From Parvicella tangerina (GTDB lineage Bacteria > Bacteroidota > Bacteroidia > Flavobacteriales_D > Parvicellaceae), in contig NZ_OU015584.1 in the NCBI RefSeq assembly GCF_907165195.1, positions 1,550,001-1,614,000 of the forward strand: a DNA stretch of 64,000 nucleotides, read 5' to 3'. Of the stretch, positions 36,331 to 45,128 are shown piece after piece (positions within the stretch are counted from its first letter, which is position 1; each line of letters begins with the position of its first letter). The notes beneath the pieces were generated by a model. The model worked only from the letters and a program-made list of their open reading frames with translations. It searched no databases and was not told the origin of the DNA. The position numbers were made by a program, and so were the translations under genes.

Positions 36331-37671
36331 ATGAAGATCATAATTACAGGGGCTGGAGCAGTTGGATATCATTTGGCCAAAATGCTTTCAAGTGAATCTC
36401 AAGATATCTATTTGATAGATTCCAATGAAGAACGACTGAATTACGTAACTTCTCACATAGATGTTTTTGGAATACCTGGTGACGCAAAGTCATTTAAGGT
36501 ACTTCAAGATGCGAAAATTGAGGAGTGTGACCTTTTGATCGCTGTAACTTCTTCAGAAGAAACCAACCTCTTGGTTTCCATCATCGGAAAAAAGTTAGGA
36601 GCAAAGCAAACGATTGCAAGAGTTAGTGAACTGAAAGCCGGAGATATTGATTGTGAGAAGTTCTACAATGATCTGGGAATTGATACCGTGATCTCACCAG
36701 TAATTTTGGTTCAGGAGGAAATAAAAAGGCTGATTAATCGTGCGGTTTTTACTGATGACCTCGAGTTTGAAGAAGGTAAGTTGACCGTATTTGGAATCCA
36801 TATTGACGGTTCTTCTCCATTGTCAGGAAAAACGGTGTCAGAGAGTGCGAACTTGAACCCAAATCTTTCATTCAGACCGATCGCTCTGCACAGAAATGAT
36901 CAAACCGTCATTGTTACGAGAGATACGATGATCAAGGATAATGATATTGTCTATTTCATCTCAACACCTGAGTCGATAGATGACATTATTGAAATCTGTG
37001 GCAAACAGTCTTTCGAGATTGATAACATTATGATTCTGGGAGGTAGTCGAATAGGTGTTTTGGCCGCAGCTTCTCTGGAGAATGAATTTAACGTTACCCT
37101 GATTGAAAAAGATAAACATAAGTGTGAGAAAATTGCAGGAATCCTCAAACGTACTCTTGTGTTGAATATGGATGTAAGAGATGTTGAAAGTTTGGAGGAA
37201 GAAGGATTGAGAGATATGGATGCCTTTGTAGCTGTTACGGGTGATTCAGAGACCAACATCATGTCTTCTTTAGTGGCTAAAAATCATGGTGTGGCGAAGA
37301 CAATCGCACGAGTTGAAAATATCGATTACATTCACCTATCTCAAGCAATTGGTATCGATACCTTAATCAATAAAAAGATCATCGCTGCGAGTAGTATATT
37401 TAAATACGTGAGAAAAGGGGAAATAGCTGCAATAGCGAGCTTGCATGGTGTTGATGCTGAAATTATCGAGTTTAACGTAAAACAGGGTAGTAAGATCACT
37501 AAGGGAGCGTTGAAGGATCTCAAGTTTCCAAAAACAGCTACGATAGCAGGGGTGGTGCGGGGACAATCAGGGTTCATTCCGTTTGGTAATTTTGAAGTGA
37601 TCGCTGGAGATCGGGCAGTGGTGTTTTCATTGACAGAATCGATTTCACAAGTAGAGAAGTTTTTCCAATAA
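36331..37671 (+). CDS. trkA: Trk potassium uptake regulatory subunit TrkA
   Basis: 446 residues, made of two copies of a Rossmann (TrkA_N) plus TrkA_C unit. The first starts MKIIITGAGAVGYHLAKMLSSE with the GxGxxG-type NAD motif, and the second at about 233 with IMILGGSRIGVLAAASLE. The C-terminal RCK_C domains (about 145-220 and 370-446) bind regulatory ligands. It gates the TrkH channel on the cytoplasmic face in response to NAD(H) or nucleotides. trkH follows after three bases, so the two subunits are made as an operon. Confidence 0.95.
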   Translation: MKIIITGAGAVGYHLAKMLSSESQDIYLIDSNEERLNYVTSHIDVFGIPGDAKSFKVLQDAKIEECDLLIAVTSSEETNLLVSIIGKKLGAKQTIARVSELKAGDIDCEKFYNDLGIDTVISPVILVQEEIKRLINRAVFTDDLEFEEGKLTVFGIHIDGSSPLSGKTVSESANLNPNLSFRPIALHRNDQTVIVTRDTMIKDNDIVYFISTPESIDDIIEICGKQSFEIDNIMILGGSRIGVLAAASLENEFNVTLIEKDKHKCEKIAGILKRTLVLNMDVRDVESLEEEGLRDMDAFVAVTGDSETNIMSSLVAKNHGVAKTIARVENIDYIHLSQAIGIDTLINKKIIAASSIFKYVRKGEIAAIASLHGVDAEIIEFNVKQGSKITKGALKDLKFPKTATIAGVVRGQSGFIPFGNFEVIAGDRAVVFSLTESISQVEKFFQ

Positions 37672-37674
37672 GCT

Positions 37675-39174
37675 ATGCCAAAAAGACTGATCAATTTTAG
37701 AGTAGTTCTTCATGTCATTGGTTCGTTGATCATCATCAACGGAGTATTGATGTCTTTGGCTATACCATTTTCTCTTTATTACAAAGATGGAATGTTGTTG
37801 CCTTTTGCTACTTCTTTTTCCATCACACTTCTGGTGGGACTGTTCTTAAGAATCTATACCAGAGAGCATAAAAATGATGAAATTAAAAAGCGAGAAGGAT
37901 TCCTCATCGTAGCAATGGGATGGCTTTCCATGGCTTTGTTTGGTTGTCTGCCGTACCTGATTTCTGGCTCCATACCACATATCTCGGATGCGTTTTTTGA
38001 GACCATGTCTGGTTTTACAACTACTGGTGCTACGATCCTTGGAGGTGACCCCGCAGAACTGGGAGGAAATTTTGTCAATAAAATATCTCACTTACCAGAA
38101 TCACTCCTTTTTTGGAGAAGTATGACCCAGTGGATCGGTGGTATGGGTATCATCGTCCTTACTGTGGCCATCCTGCCAATGTTAGGAATTGGAGGAATGG
38201 AGCTGTTCGTGGCGGAAGCTCCTGGACCAACCAAAGATAAAATTCACCCCAGAATTAAAGAAACAGCCAAAAGATTGTGGGTAATTTACCTGAGTTTGAC
38301 ACTCTTAGAAACAATTGCACTACTGTTCTGCGGTTTAGATTTTTATGAATCCATTAACCATGCGCTAACAACGAACTCAACAGGTGGTTTTTCTACACAG
38401 GATTCAAGTATAGCTGGTTTTGGAAACCCAGCGGTAGAGTATGTGATTGTCATCTTCATGTTCTTGGCTGGAACCAACTTTACGTTGATCTATTTTGCAC
38501 TAAAAAGAAAAGTCTTTCAGATTAGAGAAAATGATGAGTTTAAATGGTACCTCATGGCAGTGGTCGGACTAACCGTTTTACTATCGTTTCTCATTTATAA
38601 CGGAGAATCGATAGAAGAAACCATAAGAACGGCACTGTTTCAGGTGGTAAGTATAATTACGACCACGGGTTATGCAACAGCAAATTATTCTAATTGGGGA
38701 CCGTTGGTGATGCTGATCTTCTTTTTACTCCTGTTCTCTGGGGCTTCTGCAGGAAGTACCAGTGGTGGTATTAAGATCGTAAGAATTGTTTTGCTGATCA
38801 AAAATGGTTTGGTTGAGTTTAAACGAAGATTGCATCCTAAAGCCGTGATACCTGTCAACTTAAATAAAAAGCCAGTTCCTAATAATATTATTTACAACCT
38901 GTTGGCTTTTATCTTTCTTTACCTCTTCATTTTTACCATCGGTTCGATTCTCGTTACCATGTTTGGAGGTGTTGAATTTGAAGAAGCGATCAGTGCCGTA
39001 GCGACAAGTGTTGGGAATGTAGGGCCAGGTCTGGGAGATTTTGATCCAGATGGTACCTTTGCAAAATTGCCTGACGCAAGTAAATGGATTTTAAGCCTTT
39101 TAATGTTGATGGGAAGGTTAGAATTATTTACCGTTGCTTTAGTAATGACTCCCTATTTCTGGAGAAGAATTTAA
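37675..39174 (+). CDS. trkH: Trk potassium uptake channel subunit TrkH
   Basis: 499 residues with about ten membrane helices. The pore loops of the Trk/Ktr family can be recognised: SGFTTTGATILGG, NSTGGFSTQDSS, TTTGYATANYSNWG and SVGNVGPGLGDF, each with the selectivity-filter glycine. The SAGSTSGGIKIVRI segment is typical. It forms the potassium-selective channel in the inner membrane together with TrkA. It starts three bases after trkA, and the TraB-family gene follows after one base. Confidence 0.95.
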   Translation: MPKRLINFRVVLHVIGSLIIINGVLMSLAIPFSLYYKDGMLLPFATSFSITLLVGLFLRIYTREHKNDEIKKREGFLIVAMGWLSMALFGCLPYLISGSIPHISDAFFETMSGFTTTGATILGGDPAELGGNFVNKISHLPESLLFWRSMTQWIGGMGIIVLTVAILPMLGIGGMELFVAEAPGPTKDKIHPRIKETAKRLWVIYLSLTLLETIALLFCGLDFYESINHALTTNSTGGFSTQDSSIAGFGNPAVEYVIVIFMFLAGTNFTLIYFALKRKVFQIRENDEFKWYLMAVVGLTVLLSFLIYNGESIEETIRTALFQVVSIITTTGYATANYSNWGPLVMLIFFLLLFSGASAGSTSGGIKIVRIVLLIKNGLVEFKRRLHPKAVIPVNLNKKPVPNNIIYNLLAFIFLYLFIFTIGSILVTMFGGVEFEEAISAVATSVGNVGPGLGDFDPDGTFAKLPDASKWILSLLMLMGRLELFTVALVMTPYFWRRI

Positions 39175-39175
39175 T

Positions 39176-40051
39176 ATGATGAAAAGATTACTGACTTATT
39201 TGTTTGGTTCAGCACTTGTCTTTAGTGCCGTTGGTCAGACAACTCAAAAAAGTTTAGCCTGGAAGATTACAGGAAATGGCTTGGAAAAGCCTTCCTACCT
39301 TTATGGAACGATGCACACACAAGATCAGAGAGCTTTCGAGTTTAAAGATGGAGTGCTGGACGCTCATAAATCTACTGAGGTGTATGTAATGGAGGTGAAT
39401 ATGGATCTAGCTGATCAGTTTGCCATTATGGATATGATGATGATGAAAGGAGATACAACGCTGGAAGACCTGCTTTCAAAATCTCAATACGACTCGGTAG
39501 CTTTGTATTTTAATGATTCATTAGGACAGCCTTTGTCCATGTTCAAAAGTATGATGCCCATACTTACCGCTCAAACGATAGAACTTCAAAACTTAAGTGC
39601 TGAACAAGATCTGGCGCTAGACTTATATTTTGCTGATTTAGCAAAAGAGCAAGGAAAGGAAGTTATCGGACTGGAAACGGCAGAAGAGCAGGTAGCGGCT
39701 TTAAGTGCCGTTTCATACAAAGATCAAGCATTGGCGCTCTATGAAATGGTGAAGAACAAGTATGCAGGCAAAAAAGATAATACCATAAATGATTTGGTTG
39801 ATTTATACGTTCAAGGTGATTTAGAGGGGATGTTAGCACTAACTTCTGAAGAGTCAATGACTTCAGAAAAGGCGCAGACTACCTTTGAGGATAACCTGAT
39901 TCTGAAAAGAAATAGAGTGATGACGCAAAGAATGACAAAGGTTATTCACGAAAAGTCGGCATTTGTGGCCGTAGGAGCTGCTCATCTCGGTGGAGAGAAT
40001 GGAATTATTACGATGTTACGGATTCTTGGCTATACGGTAGAGCCGCTTTAA
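39176..40051 (+). CDS. TraB/GumN-family exported protein
   Basis: 291 residues. The signal peptide (about 1-20) ends near SAVGQ. The TraB/GumN domain follows: SLAWKITGNGLEKPSYLYGTMH with the GTxH motif, EVYVMEVNMD, KEVIGLETAEEQ, and the C-terminal FVAVGAAHLGGENGIITML with the second GxxH motif. The family is related to the Tiki metalloproteases, and the paired GxxH motifs and the ExxD-type acidic residues fit a metal site. Cell-envelope peptidase activity is possible but not shown for most members. It starts one base after trkH and may be part of the same transcript. Confidence 0.85.
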   Translation: MMKRLLTYLFGSALVFSAVGQTTQKSLAWKITGNGLEKPSYLYGTMHTQDQRAFEFKDGVLDAHKSTEVYVMEVNMDLADQFAIMDMMMMKGDTTLEDLLSKSQYDSVALYFNDSLGQPLSMFKSMMPILTAQTIELQNLSAEQDLALDLYFADLAKEQGKEVIGLETAEEQVAALSAVSYKDQALALYEMVKNKYAGKKDNTINDLVDLYVQGDLEGMLALTSEESMTSEKAQTTFEDNLILKRNRVMTQRMTKVIHEKSAFVAVGAAHLGGENGIITMLRILGYTVEPL

Positions 40052-40157
40052 CTGAAAGTCAACCTTGTTCAGCTGCAATTAAGCAGTAGTTTGAAGCAGT
40101 TAATAAAACCCTTAATAAATCCTTAATAAAATCAAGAAAAGGAGTGTAGGATATAAT

Positions 40158-40165
40158 TATATTTG
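40158..40165 (+). promoter_or_regulatory. -7 box of guaA, leaderless arrangement
   Basis: TATATTTG matches TAnnTTTG and ends only five bases before the guaA ATG at 40171. If used, transcription would start at or next to the A of the ATG. No ribosome binding site is visible. Confidence 0.45.
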
Positions 40166-40170
40166 TTGCC

Positions 40171-41703
40171 ATGCAAGAAATGATTCTAATCCTTGACTTC
40201 GGATCGCAATACACACAGTTGATTGCGAGAAGGTTACGTGAGTTAAATACCTATTGTGAAATTCATCCCTGGAACAAACCGCCTGAGATTACATCTAATA
40301 TCAAAGGGGTCATTCTCTCTGGAAGTCCATTTAGTACACGTGATGAAAAAGCTCCAAAGCCTGATCTCTCTGCTATTAAAGGGAAGTTGCCTTTGTTAGG
40401 CGTTTGTTTTGGAGCACAATATTTGGCAAATAATTATGGGGGTGAGGTGTTACCTTCTAAGATCAGAGAGTACGGTAGGGCAAACCTTTCGTTTGTAGAC
40501 ACTTCGTGTACCCTTATGCAAAATGTAGGACAGCATTCTCAGGTGTGGATGAGTCATGGTGATACAATCGCTTCATTGCCAGATAACTACACCGTAGTGT
40601 GTTCTACCGAAGATGTGGCAAACGCTGGCTATCGAATTGAAGGTGAAAAAACCTATGGTATTCAGTTCCATCCTGAGGTATATCACACCACGGATGGAAA
40701 GCATTTATTGAAGAATTTTGTGGTTGATGTGTGCGGATGTGCTCAAGACTGGACACCGGATGCATTCGTTGAAACCACAGTGGCTGATCTGAAACAAAAA
40801 CTAGGAGATGACAAAGTGATTCTAGGGTTGTCTGGTGGAGTTGATTCATCCGTTGCAGCCGTATTGCTGCATAAAGCAATTGGAGATCATTTGCATTGTA
40901 TTTTCGTGGACAATGGGCTCTTGAGAAAGGATGAGTTTGAACAGGTTTTGGAGTCTTACAAAGGCATGGGACTGAACGTTAAAGGAGTGGATGCCAAGAA
41001 TAAGTTCTACGAAGCACTAAAAGGAGAAAGTGATCCAGAAAAAAAGAGAAAAATCATCGGACGTGTTTTTGTTGAGGTGTTTGATGATGAATCGAAGAAA
41101 GTTGAGAATGCGAAATGGTTGGGACAGGGAACGATTTATCCTGATGTTATTGAATCGGTTTCTGCTACTGGAGGACCTTCAGCAACAATAAAGTCGCACC
41201 ATAACGTAGGTGGACTTCCCGACTACATGAAATTGCAGGTGGTGGAACCTTTGAAACTGCTTTTTAAGGATGAAGTGAGGAGAGTAGGGAAGTCATTGGG
41301 AATTGATCCAGCAATTTTAGGAAGACACCCTTTTCCTGGCCCAGGTCTTGGAATTAGAATTCTAGGAGATATCACAGCAGAAAAGGTACGTATTTTGCAA
41401 GAGGCTGATAGCATCTTTATCAATGGATTAAAGAAAGCAGGACTTTATGATGAGGTTTGGCAAGCTGGGGTAATGTTGTTGCCAGTGCAGTCAGTTGGTG
41501 TAATGGGAGATGAAAGGACTTATGAAAATGCAGTAGCTTTGAGGGCAGTTACATCAACAGATGGAATGACAGCAGATTGGTGCCATTTGCCTTATGAGTT
41601 TTTAGCTAAAGTGTCTAACGATATCATCAATAAAGTAAAAGGAATTAACAGGGTGACCTATGATATTAGCTCCAAGCCGCCTGCGACCATTGAATGGGAA
41701 TAA
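40171..41703 (+). CDS. guaA: GMP synthase (glutamine-hydrolysing)
   Basis: 510 residues, full length. The glutaminase half has the Cys nucleophile in [11 protein letters not shown] and the His/Glu of the triad in [11 protein letters not shown]. The synthase half has the PP-loop [13 protein letters not shown], and the dimerisation domain carries [12 protein letters not shown] and ends [11 protein letters not shown]. It converts XMP, ATP and glutamine to GMP in the cytoplasm. The promoter box sits right at the start codon. The LysM-containing gene follows after nine bases and may be co-transcribed. Confidence 0.98.
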   Translation: MQEMILILDFGSQYTQLIARRLRELNTYCEIHPWNKPPEITSNIKGVILSGSPFSTRDEKAPKPDLSAIKGKLPLLGVCFGAQYLANNYGGEVLPSKIREYGRANLSFVDTSCTLMQNVGQHSQVWMSHGDTIASLPDNYTVVCSTEDVANAGYRIEGEKTYGIQFHPEVYHTTDGKHLLKNFVVDVCGCAQDWTPDAFVETTVADLKQKLGDDKVILGLSGGVDSSVAAVLLHKAIGDHLHCIFVDNGLLRKDEFEQVLESYKGMGLNVKGVDAKNKFYEALKGESDPEKKRKIIGRVFVEVFDDESKKVENAKWLGQGTIYPDVIESVSATGGPSATIKSHHNVGGLPDYMKLQVVEPLKLLFKDEVRRVGKSLGIDPAILGRHPFPGPGLGIRILGDITAEKVRILQEADSIFINGLKKAGLYDEVWQAGVMLLPVQSVGVMGDERTYENAVALRAVTSTDGMTADWCHLPYEFLAKVSNDIINKVKGINRVTYDISSKPPATIEWE

Positions 41704-41712
41704 AATTAGATT

Positions 41713-43629
41713 ATGACAAAGCAAATTATAATAACCTTTGTGTTGATCTTTTCTACCTTAATTGGGTTGAGCCAAATTGGTGAAGCAAAAGTGGTGGAAA
41801 AAGATGGGAAAGAGTTCTATGAACATAAAGTAAAAAAAGGACAAACAGCCTACGGCATCTCTCAAATGTATGATACAAAGGTGGATGTGCTCTTTAAGTT
41901 TAATCCAGAAGCTGAAGGTGGTCTCCAGATCGGACAAATGCTCTACTTGCCAGTTACTAAAAAAGAAGATGAAGAAACAGTACCTGTTTCAAATGAAACC
42001 AATTCTGATCAAGAAGAGGATGTTGAGAGTCTTCAGCAAGAGGAGGTAGTGTCAGATACGAATAAGGTTATTCACATTGTGAAAGCAGGAGAAACCATGT
42101 TTGGCATTGCCAAGAAATATGGTGTAACACTAGATGACCTCAAGGCTGCGAATGGTAACTCAGCTGCTTTGAATATTGGTCAAGAACTCATAATCCCCGT
42201 GGATAAAGCAGATAAGAATAATGAGACAGAACCGCTTATTAAAGATCCTATTAACTATAGCGTAGATCCTGGTGATAGTGTTGTTTTACACAAAGTAAAG
42301 AAAGGAGATACGTTTTATTCGTTGTCTAAATTTTATGAGGTGAGTGGTCAGGAAATCAGAGATGCAAATGATGGGTTGCCTAAAGGACTACAGGTGGGTG
42401 AAACCATTCGGATTATTGTGAAGAAAAAACTTCCCGTGAATTATGTTGCTCCAGATTCAAACTTGGTGGTGGTTTATGATTCTACTTCGAGAGTAGAGAA
42501 CGTTTATGATATTGCGATCATGTTGCCTTTCATGCTGGATGAAAATGATAAGTTTAGAGCTAAGTGTCCTCCAGTTGGAGATTGTCCTTTCTACGGTTAT
42601 ACCATGATGTCGATTAACCTGGAACGTGGAATTATGATGGCTGTCGATTCTCTTCGAAAAGCTGGACTAAGTGTGAATATTCATGTTTACGACACAGAGA
42701 AAGACACCGCTGTAATCAATGATATCCTCCAAAAACCTGAAATGGAAGGGATGGATCTGATCTTCGGACCGCTATACCCGCGTCAAATAAAGATTGTAGC
42801 AGATTATGCAAGAAGCCATAAGATCCAAAATATCATTCCGGTTCCTGTATCGAATAAGGCCCTGTATAAAAACCCCTATTTGTCAAAATATGTAACGTCT
42901 ACACCTACTCAGGTAATAAAACTGGGAGAGTATGTTGCTGATCAGTTTCCCCTTGCAAATGTCATAGCTATAAAGAACAAATCAGATAAGCAAGATGCCT
43001 ACTATTTTGATGAATTTGTTGCGAGTTATAACGAAGCGTGTAAGAAGAATCCGAAACGTCTGAACCCACAGGTGTTAACAGCCGAGATGAGTACTTCCAG
43101 TAAGTTGACCAGCGTTGAAGGAAAGTTAAGTGATACTGCACTCAACGTGATCGTTGTTCCTTCTGAAGAGCTAGGGCATGTGAGTAATTTTGTAACAAAA
43201 TTGGTGGCAACTACAAATCGAAACCCCTATTCAAAATATCGTTATCAGGTAGTAGGTCTGGAAGATTGGATTGCTTTCGAAACCATTGATGAGAAGTATA
43301 AGAGCCGTTTTAAACTTAACGTAGTCACCTCTGGTTTTATCGATTATAATGATCCTCAGGTGACGAAATTCATCAAGAACTTCAGAGCAGAGTATGGAAT
43401 AGACCCAGATAAATATGCGATTAACGGTTTTGATGCGGCATTTACTAACCTGTCAGGGTTGTTGCTTTACGGCACAGCTTACGCACAAAACTATCACCTG
43501 CTTGAAACCGATGGTTATTCCTCTGGAAGCAGCTACCGCGCTGTAGAAGAGGGAAGTGGTTTTGAAAATCAGTCCGTTTACTTTCTAGAGTACGATGAGT
43601 ATCAGGTTAAAGTAGTAGACAAAAGATAG
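41713..43629 (+). CDS. LysM-repeat protein fused to a periplasmic-binding-like receptor domain
   Basis: 638 residues. A signal peptide (1-20) is followed by three LysM repeats at about 36-80, 119-162 and 191-236 (for example HKVKKGQTAYGISQMYDTKV and HIVKAGETMFGIAKKYGVTL), separated by acidic linkers. The C-terminal 390 residues (from about 255) resemble a type I periplasmic-binding or branched-chain amino acid receptor fold: YDIAIMLPFMLDEN, VNIHVYDTEKD, LIFGPLYPRQIKIVADYA, and NGFDAAFTNLSGLLLYG. It should sit in the periplasm bound to peptidoglycan. The fusion is common in Bacteroidota; its ligand is unknown. It follows guaA by nine bases. Confidence 0.88.
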   Translation: MTKQIIITFVLIFSTLIGLSQIGEAKVVEKDGKEFYEHKVKKGQTAYGISQMYDTKVDVLFKFNPEAEGGLQIGQMLYLPVTKKEDEETVPVSNETNSDQEEDVESLQQEEVVSDTNKVIHIVKAGETMFGIAKKYGVTLDDLKAANGNSAALNIGQELIIPVDKADKNNETEPLIKDPINYSVDPGDSVVLHKVKKGDTFYSLSKFYEVSGQEIRDANDGLPKGLQVGETIRIIVKKKLPVNYVAPDSNLVVVYDSTSRVENVYDIAIMLPFMLDENDKFRAKCPPVGDCPFYGYTMMSINLERGIMMAVDSLRKAGLSVNIHVYDTEKDTAVINDILQKPEMEGMDLIFGPLYPRQIKIVADYARSHKIQNIIPVPVSNKALYKNPYLSKYVTSTPTQVIKLGEYVADQFPLANVIAIKNKSDKQDAYYFDEFVASYNEACKKNPKRLNPQVLTAEMSTSSKLTSVEGKLSDTALNVIVVPSEELGHVSNFVTKLVATTNRNPYSKYRYQVVGLEDWIAFETIDEKYKSRFKLNVVTSGFIDYNDPQVTKFIKNFRAEYGIDPDKYAINGFDAAFTNLSGLLLYGTAYAQNYHLLETDGYSSGSSYRAVEEGSGFENQSVYFLEYDEYQVKVVDKR

Positions 43630-43639
43630 AGAAGACAGA

Positions 43640-44563
43640 CTACTTGATGGCAACCTCTTTAACGATTTCGTAGTATTGGTGGTAGATATCGTATTGATTC
43701 TCATTCCAAAACGTAAAGAGCTGATCAAACCTATCGTGAAGATCAAAATTTCTATTCCAATCGGCCTTTGCTAAACATACTGGACAAAGATAGGGTGGTT
43801 TGGCATCATTTTCCAGAATGTGAGCACTTCCGTTCATTAAACAATCGTAGTAAACACAATGTTTCATGGAGATCATGTGTCCTGTTTCATGAGATGCCAC
43901 CTTAAGGTTTCTCATAAAAGCACGGTTCTTGGTCTCTGGATAGTTTTCAATGTCTCCGAGTCTTCTCATACTCCAAACGCCCACGCGATTACTCAAACTG
44001 GCTTGTCCAAATACAAAGTTCCATTTTGGATCTGGAAAAATGTCAACTGCGGTGCATCCAATGAGTCCCCAGGCGTCATCGGGTAATGCCTTTAAAAGTT
44101 CTTTTTTCAAAAAGAAATCCGTAAGGACCTGAATCTCTTGAAGGTCATTTTTTCGAAAGAATTTTTCAGGAATGTTTTCATAGTCAATGTTCAGTGTGAA
44201 GGTATCTACTTCTGTATCGTAAAAAAGAGAGAGATAGGTCATCGTTTTATCAAAAATAACCTGTTGGGTCGCCATAAATGGACTCAGTTTTACCAGATAG
44301 AGTTTCGTCCTTTTTGCTGTTTTCGTTTGTGGCCATTTCTCTACGTAATCCTGAAAGCTTTCTGCTTTCTCAGGGTGTGCTTCCAACCAGTCTCCTTTTT
44401 GCGGAGCAGGCAGTGCATAGTGTAAATTCGATAAGCTATCGTAGATCATTGCCGCTCGTTTTTGTTCAACCTTAGAAACAGGTCTCAGGTGTTCCTCGTG
44501 CTGAGATGAGCAACTGCTAATAAGTATGATCAGGGCGATGATGAATGGAATGTTATATTTCAT
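43640..44563 (-). CDS. Archaemetzincin-like zinc metalloprotease, predicted lipoprotein
   Basis: About 307 residues from the ATG at 44563 (MKYNIPFIIALII). The lipoprotein signal ends in ILISSC (lipidated C18). The active site reads HETGHMISMKHC: H225, E226, H229 and H235 with C236 directly after, then C241 in YDCLMNGS and CPVC (C260, C263). This matches the archaemetzincin signature, a HExxHxxxxxH core followed by a four-cysteine zinc site. A TTG start three codons earlier is possible. It overlaps the NUDIX gene by 11 bases at the start, so the two are coupled. Function of the family in bacteria is not known; the lipoprotein signal places it in the periplasm. Confidence 0.85.
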   Translation of the reverse strand: MKYNIPFIIALIILISSCSSQHEEHLRPVSKVEQKRAAMIYDSLSNLHYALPAPQKGDWLEAHPEKAESFQDYVEKWPQTKTAKRTKLYLVKLSPFMATQQVIFDKTMTYLSLFYDTEVDTFTLNIDYENIPEKFFRKNDLQEIQVLTDFFLKKELLKALPDDAWGLIGCTAVDIFPDPKWNFVFGQASLSNRVGVWSMRRLGDIENYPETKNRAFMRNLKVASHETGHMISMKHCVYYDCLMNGSAHILENDAKPPYLCPVCLAKADWNRNFDLHDRFDQLFTFWNENQYDIYHQYYEIVKEVAIK

Positions 44564-45101
44564 TACGTTCAATCATACGTTGAACTTTGTAAATCGCAGC
44601 AACGCTGATCGCATCTCTGATCTCCCCTTGTTCTGTCATTTCAAATAGCTGCTGAAAAGGCAGTTTCCTAATGGTGATATCTTCATTATCATCTTGGCAA
44701 GGCTCGCCTAGTGTCAAATCTTGTGCAAGGTAGCAATAGGAAATCTCATCAGAGGCAGAATCACTAAGATCAAGTTCCTGAATCAATTTCCATGATTTGG
44801 CGAGTATGCCTACCTCTTCTTGTAATTCTCGCTTTGCAGTATCTAGTGGAGTAGTTCCTATAGGACAACCACCCTCTGGAATTTCCCAGGTGTAACGCTG
44901 AATTGGATAGCGGTATTGACCAACAATCCATGTGTTTAAATGTTCATCTAGAGGAATAATGCCTACGGCTAGATTTTTAAAATGAATGCAACCGTAGATG
45001 CCTTCACTACCCCCAGGCGTTATCACATCGTGGTGAGTTACTTTGATCCATGGAGTTTCGTATCTGGTTTCTTTATTTTTGGTTTGCCAGGGGTTTTTCA
45101 T
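44553..45101 (-). CDS. NUDIX hydrolase, ADP-ribose pyrophosphatase-like
   Basis: 182 residues. The Nudix helix region is TPLDTAKRELQEEVGI, preceded by PEGG. The REL-QEE-VG core is intact, while the first Glu of the canonical Gx5E part is replaced by Thr. The N-terminal part ETPWIKVTHHDVITPGG and the strand WIVGQYRYPIQRYTWEIPEGG match the ADP-ribose pyrophosphatase branch (NudF-like). It hydrolyses nucleoside diphosphates linked to another moiety in the cytoplasm. It is encoded upstream of the archaemetzincin gene with an 11-base overlap, and downstream of the T9SS cargo gene. Confidence 0.9.
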   Translation of the reverse strand: MKNPWQTKNKETRYETPWIKVTHHDVITPGGSEGIYGCIHFKNLAVGIIPLDEHLNTWIVGQYRYPIQRYTWEIPEGGCPIGTTPLDTAKRELQEEVGILAKSWKLIQELDLSDSASDEISYCYLAQDLTLGEPCQDDNEDITIRKLPFQQLFEMTEQGEIRDAISVAAIYKVQRMIERNEI

Positions 45102-45128
45102 CTAGCTTCTTTTCCTCAAAAATAAGGA

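Noticed and set aside
44138-44475. Two plus-strand frames of 95 and 65 residues opposite the archaemetzincin gene
   Set aside because: They are antisense shadows; the minus-strand gene carries all catalytic motifs.
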